Assembly (NCBI RefSeq): GCF_024746815.1
Contig: NZ_CP080528.1
Span: 496,001 to 560,000, forward strand
Reading direction: 5' to 3'
DNA from: Mesorhizobium sp. AR07
GTDB lineage: Bacteria > Pseudomonadota > Alphaproteobacteria > Rhizobiales > Rhizobiaceae
DNA: 64,000 nt
The translations under genes were made by a program, and so were the position numbers. Numbering within the stretch: position 1 is the first letter of the stretch; every line of letters begins with the position of its first letter. The notes under the pieces are model-generated. The model saw nothing but the letters and a program-made list of their open reading frames with translations, searched no databases and had not been told where the DNA came from. This document shows positions 1 to 8,969 of this stretch, piece by piece.

Positions 1-503
1 TCGCTCTCGTCGAAAACAACGAGCTTGAGCACGATCTGCGGCTTCTCCTGCGCCGCATCGACGCACGCCTCCAGAGTGGCCCAATCGGTCCTCATTTCGC
101 TTGAAGGCGGCTTAGGGCTGAGGACCAGCACGTCAAGGTCGGCAAACCAGTCCCTGACCACCGAACCTTGGGTCTCGAGCGCAAAACGGTAACCTTCACC
201 ATGGCCTCGCTCAATGAGCGCACGAAACGGCTGAATGGCCGGATTGCCGCCTGACAGCGACACCATCACTGGCCGGCCACCGGAAAGCGTAACGACGGTT
301 TGCCATACCGCGTCGATTGGCATCATCTCCCATTCATGGCGGAATTGATTGTCCACCGCATGGAGACTGTCGCACCAGGAACAGCGATAGTCACACCCGC
401 CGGTTCTGATGAAGACCGTCGGCAAACCGATGAGCACGCCCTCGCCCTGGATCGTCGGCCCGAAAATCTCGCTCACGCGGATTGCGGGATGCGTATCGGT
501 CAT
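1..503 (-). CDS. queE: 7-carboxy-7-deazaguanine synthase QueE (3' end outside window)
   Basis: Radical-SAM enzyme that converts 6-carboxy-tetrahydropterin to 7-carboxy-7-deazaguanine, the third step to preQ0 in queuosine biosynthesis. The N-terminus MTDTHPAIRVSEIFGPTIQG leads into the substrate loop QGEG and the cluster-binding motif CDYRCSWCD, the CX3CX2C spacing typical of QueE. A glycine-rich SAM segment VSLSGGNPA follows. The ATG at 501-503 overlaps the queD stop in an ATGA, so it is translationally coupled to queD. The gene runs out of the window before its stop codon; about 167 codons are visible. Identification is by motif and by the queC-queD-queE context. Confidence 0.93.
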   Translation of the reverse strand, partial: MTDTHPAIRVSEIFGPTIQGEGVLIGLPTVFIRTGGCDYRCSWCDSLHAVDNQFRHEWEMMPIDAVWQTVVTLSGGRPVMVSLSGGNPAIQPFRALIERGHGEGYRFALETQGSVVRDWFADLDVLVLSPKPPSSEMRTDWATLEACVDAAQEKPQIVLKLVVFDES

Positions 504-856
504 GGCCGGTATTCCGCCCAGGTTTTCGGCGTTTCGCTCACTCGCACGGCCGAGGTTTCGGGCAGGCGTGCCTTGCACCATAGATAAAAATGTCTGGCCA
601 GGCATTCCGCGGTGACTTGCTCATGTCCGAGCACGTCGTTGAGATGTCGGTGGTCGAAGCTCTCGTCGATATAGCGTTTGAATGGCGCCAAATCGTGATA
701 GTCGCGCACGAAACCGTTGTCGTTCAGTCCATTCGCTGAAAGCTCCACTTCGACGATGTAGTTATGCCCGTGCAGGCGCGCGCATTGGTGATCGGGCGGC
801 AACGAGGTGAGCTGATGCGAGGCCGAGAAGTGGAATTCCTTGGTGATGCGGAACAT
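500..856 (-). CDS. queD: 6-carboxy-5,6,7,8-tetrahydropterin synthase QueD
   Basis: Converts 7,8-dihydroneopterin triphosphate to 6-carboxy-tetrahydropterin, the second step of 7-deazaguanine synthesis in the cytosol. The 118-residue protein has the family layout: zinc histidines in FHFSASHQL (His14) and LHGHNY (His29, His31), a catalytic cysteine at residue 25 just before them, and the C-terminal acidic/His stretch FDHRHLND. A longer in-frame reading exists, but the start MFRITKEFHF was chosen because AGGAGG sits 7-8 bases upstream and it matches the family N-terminus. The start overlaps the queC stop (TAATG) and the stop overlaps the queE start. Confidence 0.94.
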   Translation of the reverse strand: MFRITKEFHFSASHQLTSLPPDHQCARLHGHNYIVEVELSANGLNDNGFVRDYHDLAPFKRYIDESFDHRHLNDVLGHEQVTAECLARHFYLWCKARLPETSAVRVSETPKTWAEYRP

Positions 857-1554
857 TATGCGGTCCTCCTTCGCAGCGCATCGAGCCAGAAGTCGGGGTC
901 CTCGTAGTCGGTGGGGTCCAGGTGCCCAGAGAGATGAAACGCCTCGCGCCGCTCGACGCAGGTCCCGCACCTCCCGCAGTGACGCTCGGCGCCCTTGTAG
1001 CAGGACCAGGTCTGTGCAAATGGCGTGCCGTATGTTGCTCCATCCCTAACGATGTCCGCCTTCGTGAGATTCACATAGGGCGCATAAAGGCGAACCTTCG
1101 CGTAGCCGTCGAGCGCGCGGTCTTGCATTATCTGGAAAGCGTCGATGAAGGCCGGACGGCAGTCGGGATAAATGAAATGATCCCCACCGTGGACGGCAGT
1201 CGCCACCGCTTCGACCTTGTGCGCGGCGGCGAGACCGAAGGCGGTGGCCAACATGATGGCGTTCCGGTTCGGCACCACCGTGACCTTCATCGTGTCTTCG
1301 GCGTAGTGCCCATCCGGCACATCCACACTATCGGTCAGCGCGGAGCCGGAAAGGCCGCGGCCGATTTGGCGGATGTCGATGCTGCGATGCGGGACGTTCA
1401 GTCGTTCAGCGCAAAGGGCGGCGAATCCCAATTCCTTCCGGTGCCGTTGGCCGTAATCGAAAGATAGGAGGCCGGCGAGCTCGTACTCCGCTGCCACCTT
1501 GTGAGCAAGAGTAACGGAGTCCAATCCGCCGGAGCAGATGACGAGAGTTTTCAT
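856..1554 (-). CDS. queC: 7-cyano-7-deazaguanine (preQ0) synthase QueC
   Basis: ATP-dependent enzyme that converts 7-carboxy-7-deazaguanine to preQ0. At 232 residues it has normal family length. The PP-loop ATP pyrophosphatase motif SGGLDS lies at residues 8-13, FDYGQRHRKE follows at about 33-42, and the C-terminal zinc site is seen as WSCYKGAERHCGRCGTC. It is the first gene of the minus-strand queC-queD-queE operon. A preQ1-class riboswitch overlaps its Shine-Dalgarno region, so it is probably repressed when 7-deazaguanine precursors are plentiful. Confidence 0.95.
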   Translation of the reverse strand: MKTLVICSGGLDSVTLAHKVAAEYELAGLLSFDYGQRHRKELGFAALCAERLNVPHRSIDIRQIGRGLSGSALTDSVDVPDGHYAEDTMKVTVVPNRNAIMLATAFGLAAAHKVEAVATAVHGGDHFIYPDCRPAFIDAFQIMQDRALDGYAKVRLYAPYVNLTKADIVRDGATYGTPFAQTWSCYKGAERHCGRCGTCVERREAFHLSGHLDPTDYEDPDFWLDALRRRTA

Positions 1555-1560
1555 CGTTGG

Positions 1561-1594
1561 GTCCTTGTTTTAACCGGGTAGGCTGCGACCGGAG
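1561..1594 (-). promoter_or_regulatory. preQ1-I riboswitch in the queC leader
   Basis: On the minus strand the leader reads CTCCGG, then TCGCAGCCTAC, then CCGG, then TTAAAACAAGGA. This is the compact preQ1-I architecture: stem P1 of CCGG with CCGG, a pyrimidine/adenine loop, an A-rich tail, and a pseudoknot between loop CCT and tail AGG. The core GGTCGCAG plus the tail resembles the known Thermoanaerobacter preQ1-I aptamer. The pseudoknot would bury the AAGGA ribosome binding site 7 bases before the queC ATG, implying translational repression. Confidence 0.82.
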
Positions 1595-2174
1595 ATTTCT
1601 CTGCGCTCCCAGTACTTCAGGAAATCCATTTTGTGAAGCGAACGGGGGACAAGTTTCATGCGCGGACGTGCCGCGCCGCTGTGTGCAAGGCGCGCTCAGG
1701 CGGTGAGCCTGCAGGGACACGGACGGACGTTTCAGTGGATGTTCAAAGGCGAGCGTACCAGAATATGCTCTGAAGGACGTCCCGGATCTTCGGAAAACAG
1801 GGTTCTCGACGCTTCGATCAAGCGCCCGGCGGTGCCGAGCTTCGAGGGACGCCACGCGAGGGTTTCATGTCCAAGACGGCCCGAGGATGGGCTTGCCGCA
1901 AAGAACGGATTTACCAGGTGGCATTTTTTCGCAGCCGCGCCGAAATGCAGATGTCTGGAATGATCGACATCAATTGTCGCGGCAACTTGGCCGGCCGGCT
2001 CTTCGGGTTCCGTAGATCCCGCGCATTCCGCTTCAGGATCGGTTCGAACCGGAGCACGCCCTCGGTCAGTGGCCGACCGGCAAACCCAAACTAAATGATC
2101 GGTCGTGAGCCGACATCTGTGAACAAGCCGTGTGCGTCGATTGCAATGACCGCTGTGTTACGTGCAGTTACCTT
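1595..2174. other. Region without a convincing gene
   Basis: About 580 bases between the que promoter region and the next possible gene. Several short open frames exist on both strands, but none has a ribosome binding site together with a recognisable protein pattern. A perfect palindrome GGTTCGAACC lies near 2040, but I found no tRNA around it. The que promoter should lie at the left edge; no clear -35/-10 pair was assigned. Confidence 0.4.
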
Positions 2175-2564
2175 ATGGCAGTGCATGAACTGGATTTGAT
2201 GGTTTTCCAGATGGCGGTCGAAAGCGTCCGCTCTCTCTCCTTAAGCTTCGCTGAAAAAGCCGCGGAGATAGCCACCAGGAGCCGCGGTATCCTGCTTTTC
2301 GACGTGCGGGTCGACGGTGACGCGGAGGTCCAGCGGGTCGCAGCCATCCGATATCAGGGCGACCAAACCGGCGTGCTGGCGTTGGATAGACAGGGCCTTG
2401 TTACCCACCATTGCATCGTCAATGGTACTTTCTCACATTTCATTGCGCCATTGGAAAACTGGAACAGCATGCCTTTGTCGATGCAGGCCAAGATCGATGC
2501 CAACGGCCATGCCAGTCTCTTCCTAGGGGCCTTGCGAAATGCCGGACATATGCTGGGCAGCTAG
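2175..2564 (+). CDS. Hypothetical protein
   Basis: Open frame of 130 codons from ATG, or 144 from an upstream GTG at 2130. I do not recognise the family. The product looks like a soluble, mixed alpha/beta protein of balanced composition: residues such as RGILLFDVRVDG and FSHFIAPLENWN do not have the arginine/proline-rich look of shadow frames in this GC-rich DNA. There is no signal peptide or membrane segment. It stands alone between the que operon and a regulator gene, so context gives no function. The start is uncertain. Confidence 0.45.
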   Translation: MAVHELDLMVFQMAVESVRSLSLSFAEKAAEIATRSRGILLFDVRVDGDAEVQRVAAIRYQGDQTGVLALDRQGLVTHHCIVNGTFSHFIAPLENWNSMPLSMQAKIDANGHASLFLGALRNAGHMLGS

Positions 2565-3538
2565 CATTTGGCTAGAACCATCTGTGGATTTTTGCATGCG
2601 GCATCGTTGCCGGCACTGCCGGCATGATTGTCGTGCTCGAAAACGGCTCCGGCGGCCTATTTTTTTGCAAAGTCGAATGTCCCGATTCCGAAGCCAAGGA
2701 AGACACCGACCACAGCGAAGAATAGTAACAACAGGGGCGACGCAAGCTGCCCTGCCCTTTTCAAGCAGGGAGGTGCTTCCGGTGCTCTCACCGACACGAG
2801 ATCGCAAATGGCACGTGGGTGAGCATCAGAACTGGCGGCACCCATGGTGATCGGCTTTCCTCGCTGGAGGAAGCGCCTCGGGCGCCAGGCAGAGGCGGAA
2901 GCGACGGTCGAACACTGGCTGGCTGCTCGGGATCTGATCGAGGCGTAGTCGGACAAGGAAACGTTGTGCCCTATGTCTACGTTAGAAGCGCGCCGGCAGC
3001 CTGGGCGGGGGGCTTGGGGTTAGACTGCCGGCGCACGCCACTCATGAAGAGCGGCCCCTTTTCGCGGTTCCGACACCCATAGTCAACCCGGCAGTGTCTG
3101 GGTGCCCGCTGTGCTCTTGTCAGAGCGGCGCGATGTCGGCCGTGTCGGCCGATCCTGCCCAACTTGGTGGGCCGCTCTCGTCGGCCAACCTGATGCTCCA
3201 GCCGGTATCGCGTTGCCGACCAGCATGAGTTCGCCGTTAGCAATCCTTCGTCACGAGCCGATGCTATCGTGCACGTGTCGCAGCACTCCGGGCGGCGATA
3301 TCGCCTAAGACAATATGAAGATGAAGCGTTCCAACTTCATATACGGCGAACCCTTGTGCAATTCCTGACTCGGACAGTTGGACGAGAATTCTCTTGGCGG
3401 TACTGCGCCAGAAGGCATTCGCGTCTCCCCGTTCTTCGTTTCCAGGAACCCGGGCGCTCTTTTTTGACGTTCGACTGTCAGTCGCAAATTACACATCACA
3501 AGGAGCGGATCTTCCACTCATTTGCAGATTATCCGACA
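2565..3538. other. Long region without a convincing gene
   Basis: Nearly 1 kb with only doubtful reading frames. One minus-strand frame (2657-2956) ends in a strongly hydrophobic stretch LLLLFFAVVGVFLGFGIG, which could be the last membrane helix of a lost transporter. The 60 residues before it look like a shadow frame, so I do not call a gene. The region may be relic DNA typical of symbiotic accessory segments. Confidence 0.4.
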
Positions 3539-3793
3539 TCACGCGGCGTCCGATATGTCCGCCTCTGCCTCAAGAATTCCCCCAGGTATGGACAGCGATC
3601 TCGCTATCCGATCCCGATAGCCCTTGTTGTACCTCAGACCCGACTCGATGTTTTGGATTTCCTCAGCGGCAAGCCCGCACGCCACTGCGAGGTCCTCGAT
3701 CGAATATCCAAGGTGCTCACGATAAGCGCGGATGATGTGGGTCCCCTGCGACATAGCCGTCAAGACTGGCTCGGGACTGCGCGAATCCTTCAT
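3539..3793 (-). CDS. XRE-family helix-turn-helix regulator (small)
   Basis: Small DNA-binding protein of 84 residues. The central part HIIRAYREHLGYSIEDLAVA followed by CGLAAEEIQNIESG has the five-helix Cro/C1 pattern: a recognition helix region with conserved Ala, Gly and Ile-Glu-Xaa-Gly positions. The start MKDSRSP was chosen because GGAGG lies just upstream; a start four codons earlier is possible. There is no fused effector domain. It is monocistronic, with no adjacent toxin gene visible, so it may be an orphan repressor or an antitoxin left without a partner. Confidence 0.72.
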   Translation of the reverse strand: MKDSRSPEPVLTAMSQGTHIIRAYREHLGYSIEDLAVACGLAAEEIQNIESGLRYNKGYRDRIARSLSIPGGILEAEADISDAA

Positions 3794-4460
3794 AGACACC
3801 TCCAAGAAGATAAGGGGCGCCTGATAAATCGGGAGATTTCCTCCCGGACCTGGCGCGCACCCAGCAAATCAAAAAAATGGACGTCGATTCGGCCGGACCG
3901 GCCTCATCCATAAAATGGGCCACCTGAAATGGACAGCCAGGTCGGAATATGGCGACTCACCTGCTTCTGATCAAGTTGCAAGAACCTGCCTGCCCTGAGA
4001 TGGCCCGATCAACTGTACCGCATTCGTCCTGCGATCCCACGCGACCCATCCTCGCCGATGGCATTCTTGAACAGCAACTCGAACTCCCCCTGCCTCCGCC
4101 TCCAGCACCGTCCACCCAGCCTAGCGGACGCTGATACCTTCGACCAATGTCCGCCGCCGATGCAGCGAAAAACGCGCTATGTTTGAATCACACATCGATT
4201 AGCGCTGCTTTAACCAAATTTTTTAAGCCGCCGATGCTTATTCGCAGACTGAAAGGATGGGGCGGCCGAGGATACAGCCGAAAGGGCCGCGGGCTTCTGT
4301 GCTGACGTCGGCTTGAGCAAGCTCAATCCGGCTGCCCTGCGCAATTGCCCGACCTGCCGAAAAAAGGATGGCGATTGTTGGATTTCATCCGAGCTTCAGT
4401 TCTAGACACGTGTTGGCGCTTTCGGATGGACGAGCATCGCCACCTATAAAAACGTCACAG
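3794..4460. other. Region without a convincing gene
   Basis: About 670 bases downstream of nodM and upstream of the XRE gene. A 61-codon plus-strand frame (3949-4134) with a polyproline end (ELPLPPPPAPST) was considered, but nothing supports it. The segment also holds the 3' flank of nodM, where a transcription terminator would be expected; I could not identify a clear hairpin plus T-run. Confidence 0.35.
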
Positions 4461-6284
4461 TCATTCGACGGTGACCGATTTTGCGAGATTGCGCGGCTGG
4501 TCGACATCTGTGCCCATGAAGAGCGCCGTGTGGTAGGCAAGAAGCTGTATCGGCAGCGAGAAAATTATCGGAGCGATAATCTCGTCGACGGCGGGCAGCA
4601 CGATCGTGTGCATAGTGTCGAGTGTCGATGCGGCCGCCCCTTTTTCATCGGTGATGAGGATAATCCGCCCGCCACGGGCAGCCACTTCCTGCATGTTGGA
4701 GACGGTCTTTTCGAAAAAGCGATCATGTGGCGCGATAACGATAACTGGCATGTTCTCGTCTATCAATGCGATCGGACCGTGCTTCAACTCACCCGCCGCG
4801 TAGCCTTCGGCGTGGATGTACGAAATCTCCTTGAGCTTCAGCGCACCTTCCATCGCCAGCGGGAAACTGGTGCCGCGGCCAAGATACAGGACGTCACGAC
4901 ACTTTGACAGTTGACGCGAGAGGAACTCGATCTGTGGCTGGATGCTGTTGAGTACCTGCCCCATGACGCGCGGCACTTCGGCGAGGCTCCTGACGAGCGC
5001 CTGCACCTCGTCTTCGGTTACGGTTCCGCGGGCCCTGGCGGCGGCGATGGCGAGTGCGGCAAGAACGGCAAGCTGGCAGGTGAAAGCCTTGGTGGAGGCG
5101 ACGCCGATCTCCGGTCCGGCAAGGATCGGGAAGACCGCATCGGCCTCCCGAGCGATGGTCGATTCGCGGGCATTGACGATGGCGCCAATTTTCAGCCCAA
5201 GCTCCCTGCAGTATCTCAGCGATGCCAGCGTATCGGCGGTTTCGCCGGACTGCGAAATGAAAATAGCCGCCGACTGCGGCGACAACGGGATTTCGCGGTA
5301 ACGGAATTCGGACGCAACGTCGATTTCAACCGGCAGGCGCGCATAGCGCTCGAACCAGTATTTTCCGATCAGTCCGGCGAGATAGGCGGTGCCGCAGGCA
5401 GAGATCGCCAAGCTCGGGATTCTGGAGAAATCGATGCCAGAAACCATGTCGGCGCGATTCTCTATGATGTTGATATAGTGACCGAGCGCATGCGCGATGA
5501 CCTCGGGCTGCTCGTAAATTTCCTTCTCCATGAAGTGGCGATGGTTGCCCTTGTTGGCGAGATCGGCCGCGGCCGTGGAGGTCTGTCGCGGACGCTCGAC
5601 AGGATGGCCGTCGAAATCGAAGATATCGGCGCCCGTCTTGCCGATTACGGCCCAGTCGCCGTCGATGAGATAGGTAATTTCATTGGTGAAGGGAGCAAGC
5701 GCGATCGCATCGGAGCCCAGGAACATCTCGCCGTCCCCGTGACCGATCGCCAGCGGCGGTCCATTGCGCGCCGCCATGATGGTCGACGGATCATCCTCGA
5801 AGAGAATGGCAAGCGCGTAGGCGCCCCTGACGCGTTTCAACATGGCATGCATCGCCTCACCTCGCCCCATGCCCTCCCGGCGGTGTCTTGCCAAGAGATG
5901 CGCGACGACCTCGGTGTCGGTGTCGGTCTGGAACTCGGCTCCCGCCGCCGCCAATTCGTCCTTCAACTCGGCAAAATTCTCGATAATGCCGTTATGGACG
6001 ACGGCCACACCATCGCTAAAGTGCGGATGCGCGTTGCGTTCAGTCGGTGCCCCATGGGTTGCCCAGCGCGTGTGGCCGATGCCGATGTCGCCGCTCAGCG
6101 GCTCTTCCTTCAGTCTCGTCTCGAGATTGACGAGCTTGCCCTCGGCGCGCCGGCGGTGCAAGGCGCCCTCGGTGATCGTCGCAACGCCGGCCGAGTCATA
6201 GCCGCGATATTCCAGACGCTTCAACGCGTCGACCAACCGCTCCGACACCGGCTGTTGCCCAGCAATGCCAACAATCCCGCACAT
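4461..6284 (-). CDS. nodM: Glutamine--fructose-6-phosphate aminotransferase, NodM type
   Basis: Makes glucosamine-6-phosphate from fructose-6-phosphate and glutamine, supplying the N-acetylglucosamine backbone of Nod factor. The 607-residue protein has the N-terminal class II glutamine amidotransferase domain starting MCGIVGIAG (Cys2 is the nucleophile) with IGHTRWATHG, then two sugar-isomerase (SIS) domains with SACGTAYLAG, SQSGETADT and LGRGTSFP, and the family C-terminus DQPRNLAKSVTVE. A longer upstream reading was rejected because it lacks the catalytic N-terminus. A nod box lies about 95 bases upstream, which marks this as the symbiotic nodM copy rather than housekeeping glmS. No other nod gene follows it downstream in this window. 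Confidence 0.93.
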   Translation of the reverse strand: MCGIVGIAGQQPVSERLVDALKRLEYRGYDSAGVATITEGALHRRRAEGKLVNLETRLKEEPLSGDIGIGHTRWATHGAPTERNAHPHFSDGVAVVHNGIIENFAELKDELAAAGAEFQTDTDTEVVAHLLARHRREGMGRGEAMHAMLKRVRGAYALAILFEDDPSTIMAARNGPPLAIGHGDGEMFLGSDAIALAPFTNEITYLIDGDWAVIGKTGADIFDFDGHPVERPRQTSTAAADLANKGNHRHFMEKEIYEQPEVIAHALGHYINIIENRADMVSGIDFSRIPSLAISACGTAYLAGLIGKYWFERYARLPVEIDVASEFRYREIPLSPQSAAIFISQSGETADTLASLRYCRELGLKIGAIVNARESTIAREADAVFPILAGPEIGVASTKAFTCQLAVLAALAIAAARARGTVTEDEVQALVRSLAEVPRVMGQVLNSIQPQIEFLSRQLSKCRDVLYLGRGTSFPLAMEGALKLKEISYIHAEGYAAGELKHGPIALIDENMPVIVIAPHDRFFEKTVSNMQEVAARGGRIILITDEKGAAASTLDTMHTIVLPAVDEIIAPIIFSLPIQLLAYHTALFMGTDVDQPRNLAKSVTVE

Positions 6285-6376
6285 GCTCGTCTCCGCATTC
6301 TTCCCGGCAGCTTCAGCCCACTTGAGACGACACCCACCCGGCCCGATTTCATTCAGGATCTTGTAGTAGTATTTGG

Positions 6377-6426
6377 TAATATCGGTACAATTGATTGTAA
6401 GGATAGCTACCATCCACCCTATGGAT
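6377..6426 (-). promoter_or_regulatory. nod box upstream of nodM
   Basis: Read on the minus strand, the segment starts ATCCATAGGGTGGATG and continues through CTATCCTTACAATCAATT to TACCGATATT. This matches the NodD-binding nod box organisation (ATCCAY...RATG, ATC-N-AAACAATC-R-ATTTTACC) with a few substitutions. It points towards nodM, so nodM is expected to be induced by NodD plus legume flavonoids. Confidence 0.88.
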
Positions 6427-7128
6427 AGACCAAGGCGCGGGCCCTGATCTAAACTCCTCGTTGCGCCTGACACTCTCATGACCGAACGCAAGCTCACACC
6501 CGCGGCACTAAGCAACAACCTCGGTCGGCCGGCCATGCGCGGCCATCCGGGCTACTCAACCCCCTCTCAACCGCCGACGCAGTCCTTTCCCTGAGGTTTC
6601 CAATCCACTCGCGTCGGCAGATCGTTGAGGCGCTACGCGCGCTCTGAAGACGCTTTCCATCCAGCTTGACGACGCGGGACTTGAAGACGACGCGCGCTGC
6701 CGGAAGTCGGCGAAGCGGTCGCGCCAGCAAGCACGCGGCCGACGCCCGCACCGCGCCCGATCCGGTTATCGTTACAGGCGCCCGTACGCCTGCGTTAGCC
6801 CCGCGCCGCCGCGCGCGAGATCGGCCGTTGGCAAGACCTGATGCGGATATTTTCGCGCGAGAGGAGCCGGTTGCATGCATCCTTCCGAGCTCGGTTTTAG
6901 GTCGTCGTCGCGCATCGACGCCCGGTTTGAGATCGATTCATTCAAGTTTGGCAGCTCAGCCGGTCCGCGGAAATCGGAGCCATCGCACCTCGATTCGAAC
7001 ATGCGCTGGCTGGCGCCATGGCGAGACCCATAGCGCCAGCCACATCCAACGGATGTGCAGACAACCGCTTTGGCGCCGAACAGACTGGAATGGCGCCATA
7101 GCATTATTCTTTTCGTGACTTTTCGAAA
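6427..7128. other. Region without a convincing gene
   Basis: About 700 bases between the nodM nod box and the 3' end of the phytanoyl-CoA-dioxygenase-like gene. Frames on both strands are arginine/alanine-rich and show no recognisable domain or ribosome binding site. No second nod box was found here. Confidence 0.4.
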
Positions 7129-8103
7129 TCAGCGGATCACAGGCTCGCCATGGAAGCGGCGGCGCGATGGAGGAGAAACGCCGAAGCCGACTTCCATCAT
7201 CAGCCGTGGCCTGCGGGCCGGCACGGTGCCCATATGGAAGCCGAACGGATCCTCGACGAAACCGAGACCGGCCTCCCCGGTCAGCGTGACCGGGCTCTGC
7301 TCCCCGTAGACGTCCAGAACCTCTTGCGCGGGATGGCCGACGAGAAGCGTAAGCTGGTGCTTGAGGGCGCGGCGGTTATGACTGCCTCGGACATAGACAT
7401 GGGGGCCGGTGCCCTCGTCGACGGGCATCAGGTAGAAGAAGAACTTCAGCATCCGCCAGTCGTCGAGGTCGAAGTGGTATTTGCCAAGCGAAGCCAGGTT
7501 CTTGTCGGCGTCGGAGGCTTGGCCGGTCGGGAAACTCCACCAGACACGCGTGGTGATCAACTTAGCCTGGCCGCCGAGATAGTGCGCGGCGATATCCATG
7601 AGCAGCGGATCGTTCTGGATGGCGAGTGCCGCCTTGCAGCCCAAAATGCGCTCGAAATAGTGGCCGCTGAGCAACGGACGGCCAAACCGGACCTCAGCCT
7701 CCGCATGCTCCGTCGGCATGAATTCGAGGCGGCGGTCGAAATTGCCGAAGCAAGGTGTGCACCTGGCGAATGCGGCTACATCTTCAGAGACCATTGTTGG
7801 CAAGACGAGACCGGAAAAAAGCCCATCCGACCGCAGAGCGTCGACAACATCCTGGCGATTGACGCCAGCAAACATCGTGTCCTGGGCTTTCTGCGACACT
7901 CGAACAGGCTTTGCACCACGCCAGTGCATTCTCCGTGCCGGCATGGTGCGGGCGAGCATGAACATCGGCAGCCGCGCCGGATTCTCTCGAAAATCCGAGA
8001 GATAGGTCGGGATACGCACAGCGATGCGATGGAGCATGCTGCCGTTTCGCGCGATCGCCTCAAGGCTTGCAGCGCCGGCTTTGTCGGGGTGCGTATCGGT
8101 CAT
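7129..8103 (-). CDS. Phytanoyl-CoA dioxygenase (PhyH) family-like protein
   Basis: Likely Fe(II)/2-oxoglutarate-dependent oxygenase of 324 residues. The double-stranded beta-helix signature is visible: the metal-binding HxD pair in KYHFDLDDW (His210, Asp212), the conserved strand GPHVYVRGSHNRR, and a distal His290 in DPFGFHMGT followed by ARRPRLMME, which supplies the 2-oxoglutarate arginine. The substrate is unknown; related proteins hydroxylate small molecules or fatty-acyl chains. The first six residues MTDTHP match QueE's N-terminus almost base for base. It stands alone on the minus strand, with no nod box in the ~190 bases upstream. Confidence 0.75.
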   Translation of the reverse strand: MTDTHPDKAGAASLEAIARNGSMLHRIAVRIPTYLSDFRENPARLPMFMLARTMPARRMHWRGAKPVRVSQKAQDTMFAGVNRQDVVDALRSDGLFSGLVLPTMVSEDVAAFARCTPCFGNFDRRLEFMPTEHAEAEVRFGRPLLSGHYFERILGCKAALAIQNDPLLMDIAAHYLGGQAKLITTRVWWSFPTGQASDADKNLASLGKYHFDLDDWRMLKFFFYLMPVDEGTGPHVYVRGSHNRRALKHQLTLLVGHPAQEVLDVYGEQSPVTLTGEAGLGFVEDPFGFHMGTVPARRPRLMMEVGFGVSPPSRRRFHGEPVIR

Positions 8104-8304
8104 CAGGGTCCTCGGGGTATGAATGCACTATCAACGAAGCCTTGGTTCTCAGTGCTTCGTCCGTATTACCCAAACCCAATTCCCGCAGCGGAAAGACTAA
8201 CCGCGCGTCAGGTTTTGTGCAATGCACAATAAGCCCGTCATGGGCGGATGCGGACAGATCCCTGCGTGTTTTGGAATAAGCCAAATGCTAGGCTGTCACC
8301 ACAA

Positions 8305-8969
8305 TTACACCAGGAACTGTCTGTAGCCGCCGCCCATCAGGTAGCGGCCACGTTGGACGGCGCGACGCACCTGATCGCGAAGATGGCTGCCCGGATGAGA
8401 CCAATCTTCTTCGACACGCCGTCTCCCGAACAGGGCAATGGCGATCTCCTGGGATGCTCCGGCAAGCGAACCATCCAAAGCCTGGAGCACGATACGCAGT
8501 CGCCCTCTGCGGGGTTCCGGCGGAAGGCAAGCAGCTGCCAGGCGGCCGCAACCATTGATGCTATTCAAAAACTACGGGCAGCAACATGGAACTTCAGGTG
8601 CCGCGGCGGCACGATTGCGTCGACATATAGCCGCAACGGGCGGAGAACGGAGGCACCGGAAACGGCGATCTGCAGACTCCGACAGTCCTCCCTCAGCAGC
8701 ACGTGCTGCACGCCGGCAGGTGTCAGCAGGATGTCCTTTCCGCATGAGAGCGGAGAAAGATCAAGCGGTTCAAAATCGTGGTCGAGCCCAACCGGCTCCG
8801 CGGCCGCTCGTAGAATACGGGCGCAGTCGCGCGGATCCCAAAAGAACCTTGCCGACGTGGCGTCCGATTGTGACGCGTCCGCGAAAAAGGAGGAAGCGAT
8901 CTCAATGCTAGGAAACGGCCTGTGCGCCGTGGCTTCCTTGAGGATGATGTTCAAGCGAACGAGTTTCAC
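8305..8969 (-). pseudogene. DUF2285-domain regulator split by a frame break
   Basis: Two overlapping minus-strand frames make one DUF2285 protein. The first (8565-8969) carries ...LDLSPLSCGKDILLTPAGVQ and the beta-rich half, and ends VAARSF with a TGA. The second (8305-8568) resumes in the -1 frame with NSINGCGRLAA and the helical half RIVLQALDGSLAGASQEIAI, ending in RYLMGGGYRQFL. The break lies in a run of five T (minus strand) directly before the TGA. The usual N-terminal DUF6499 segment is not seen, so the 5' end is also short. DUF2285 proteins in rhizobia control excision of symbiosis islands; FseA of Mesorhizobium is made from two frames by programmed frameshifting. Decay, a missing T, or true recoding are all possible. 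Confidence 0.68.

Noticed and set aside
2034..2050. GGTTCGAACC resembling a tRNA T-arm
   Set aside because: No acceptor, D or anticodon arms can be built around it.
2657..2956. 99-codon minus-strand frame with a hydrophobic C-terminus
   Set aside because: Only the last 30 residues look protein-like; no start signal or family. Mentioned as a possible relic helix only.
3949..4134. 61-codon plus-strand frame with polyproline end
   Set aside because: No ribosome binding site or known pattern; more likely random.
4911..6428. 505-codon plus-strand open frame opposite nodM
   Set aside because: It is the antisense shadow of nodM: composition is Arg/Gly/Asp-rich, no domain is seen, and nodM on the other strand is certain.
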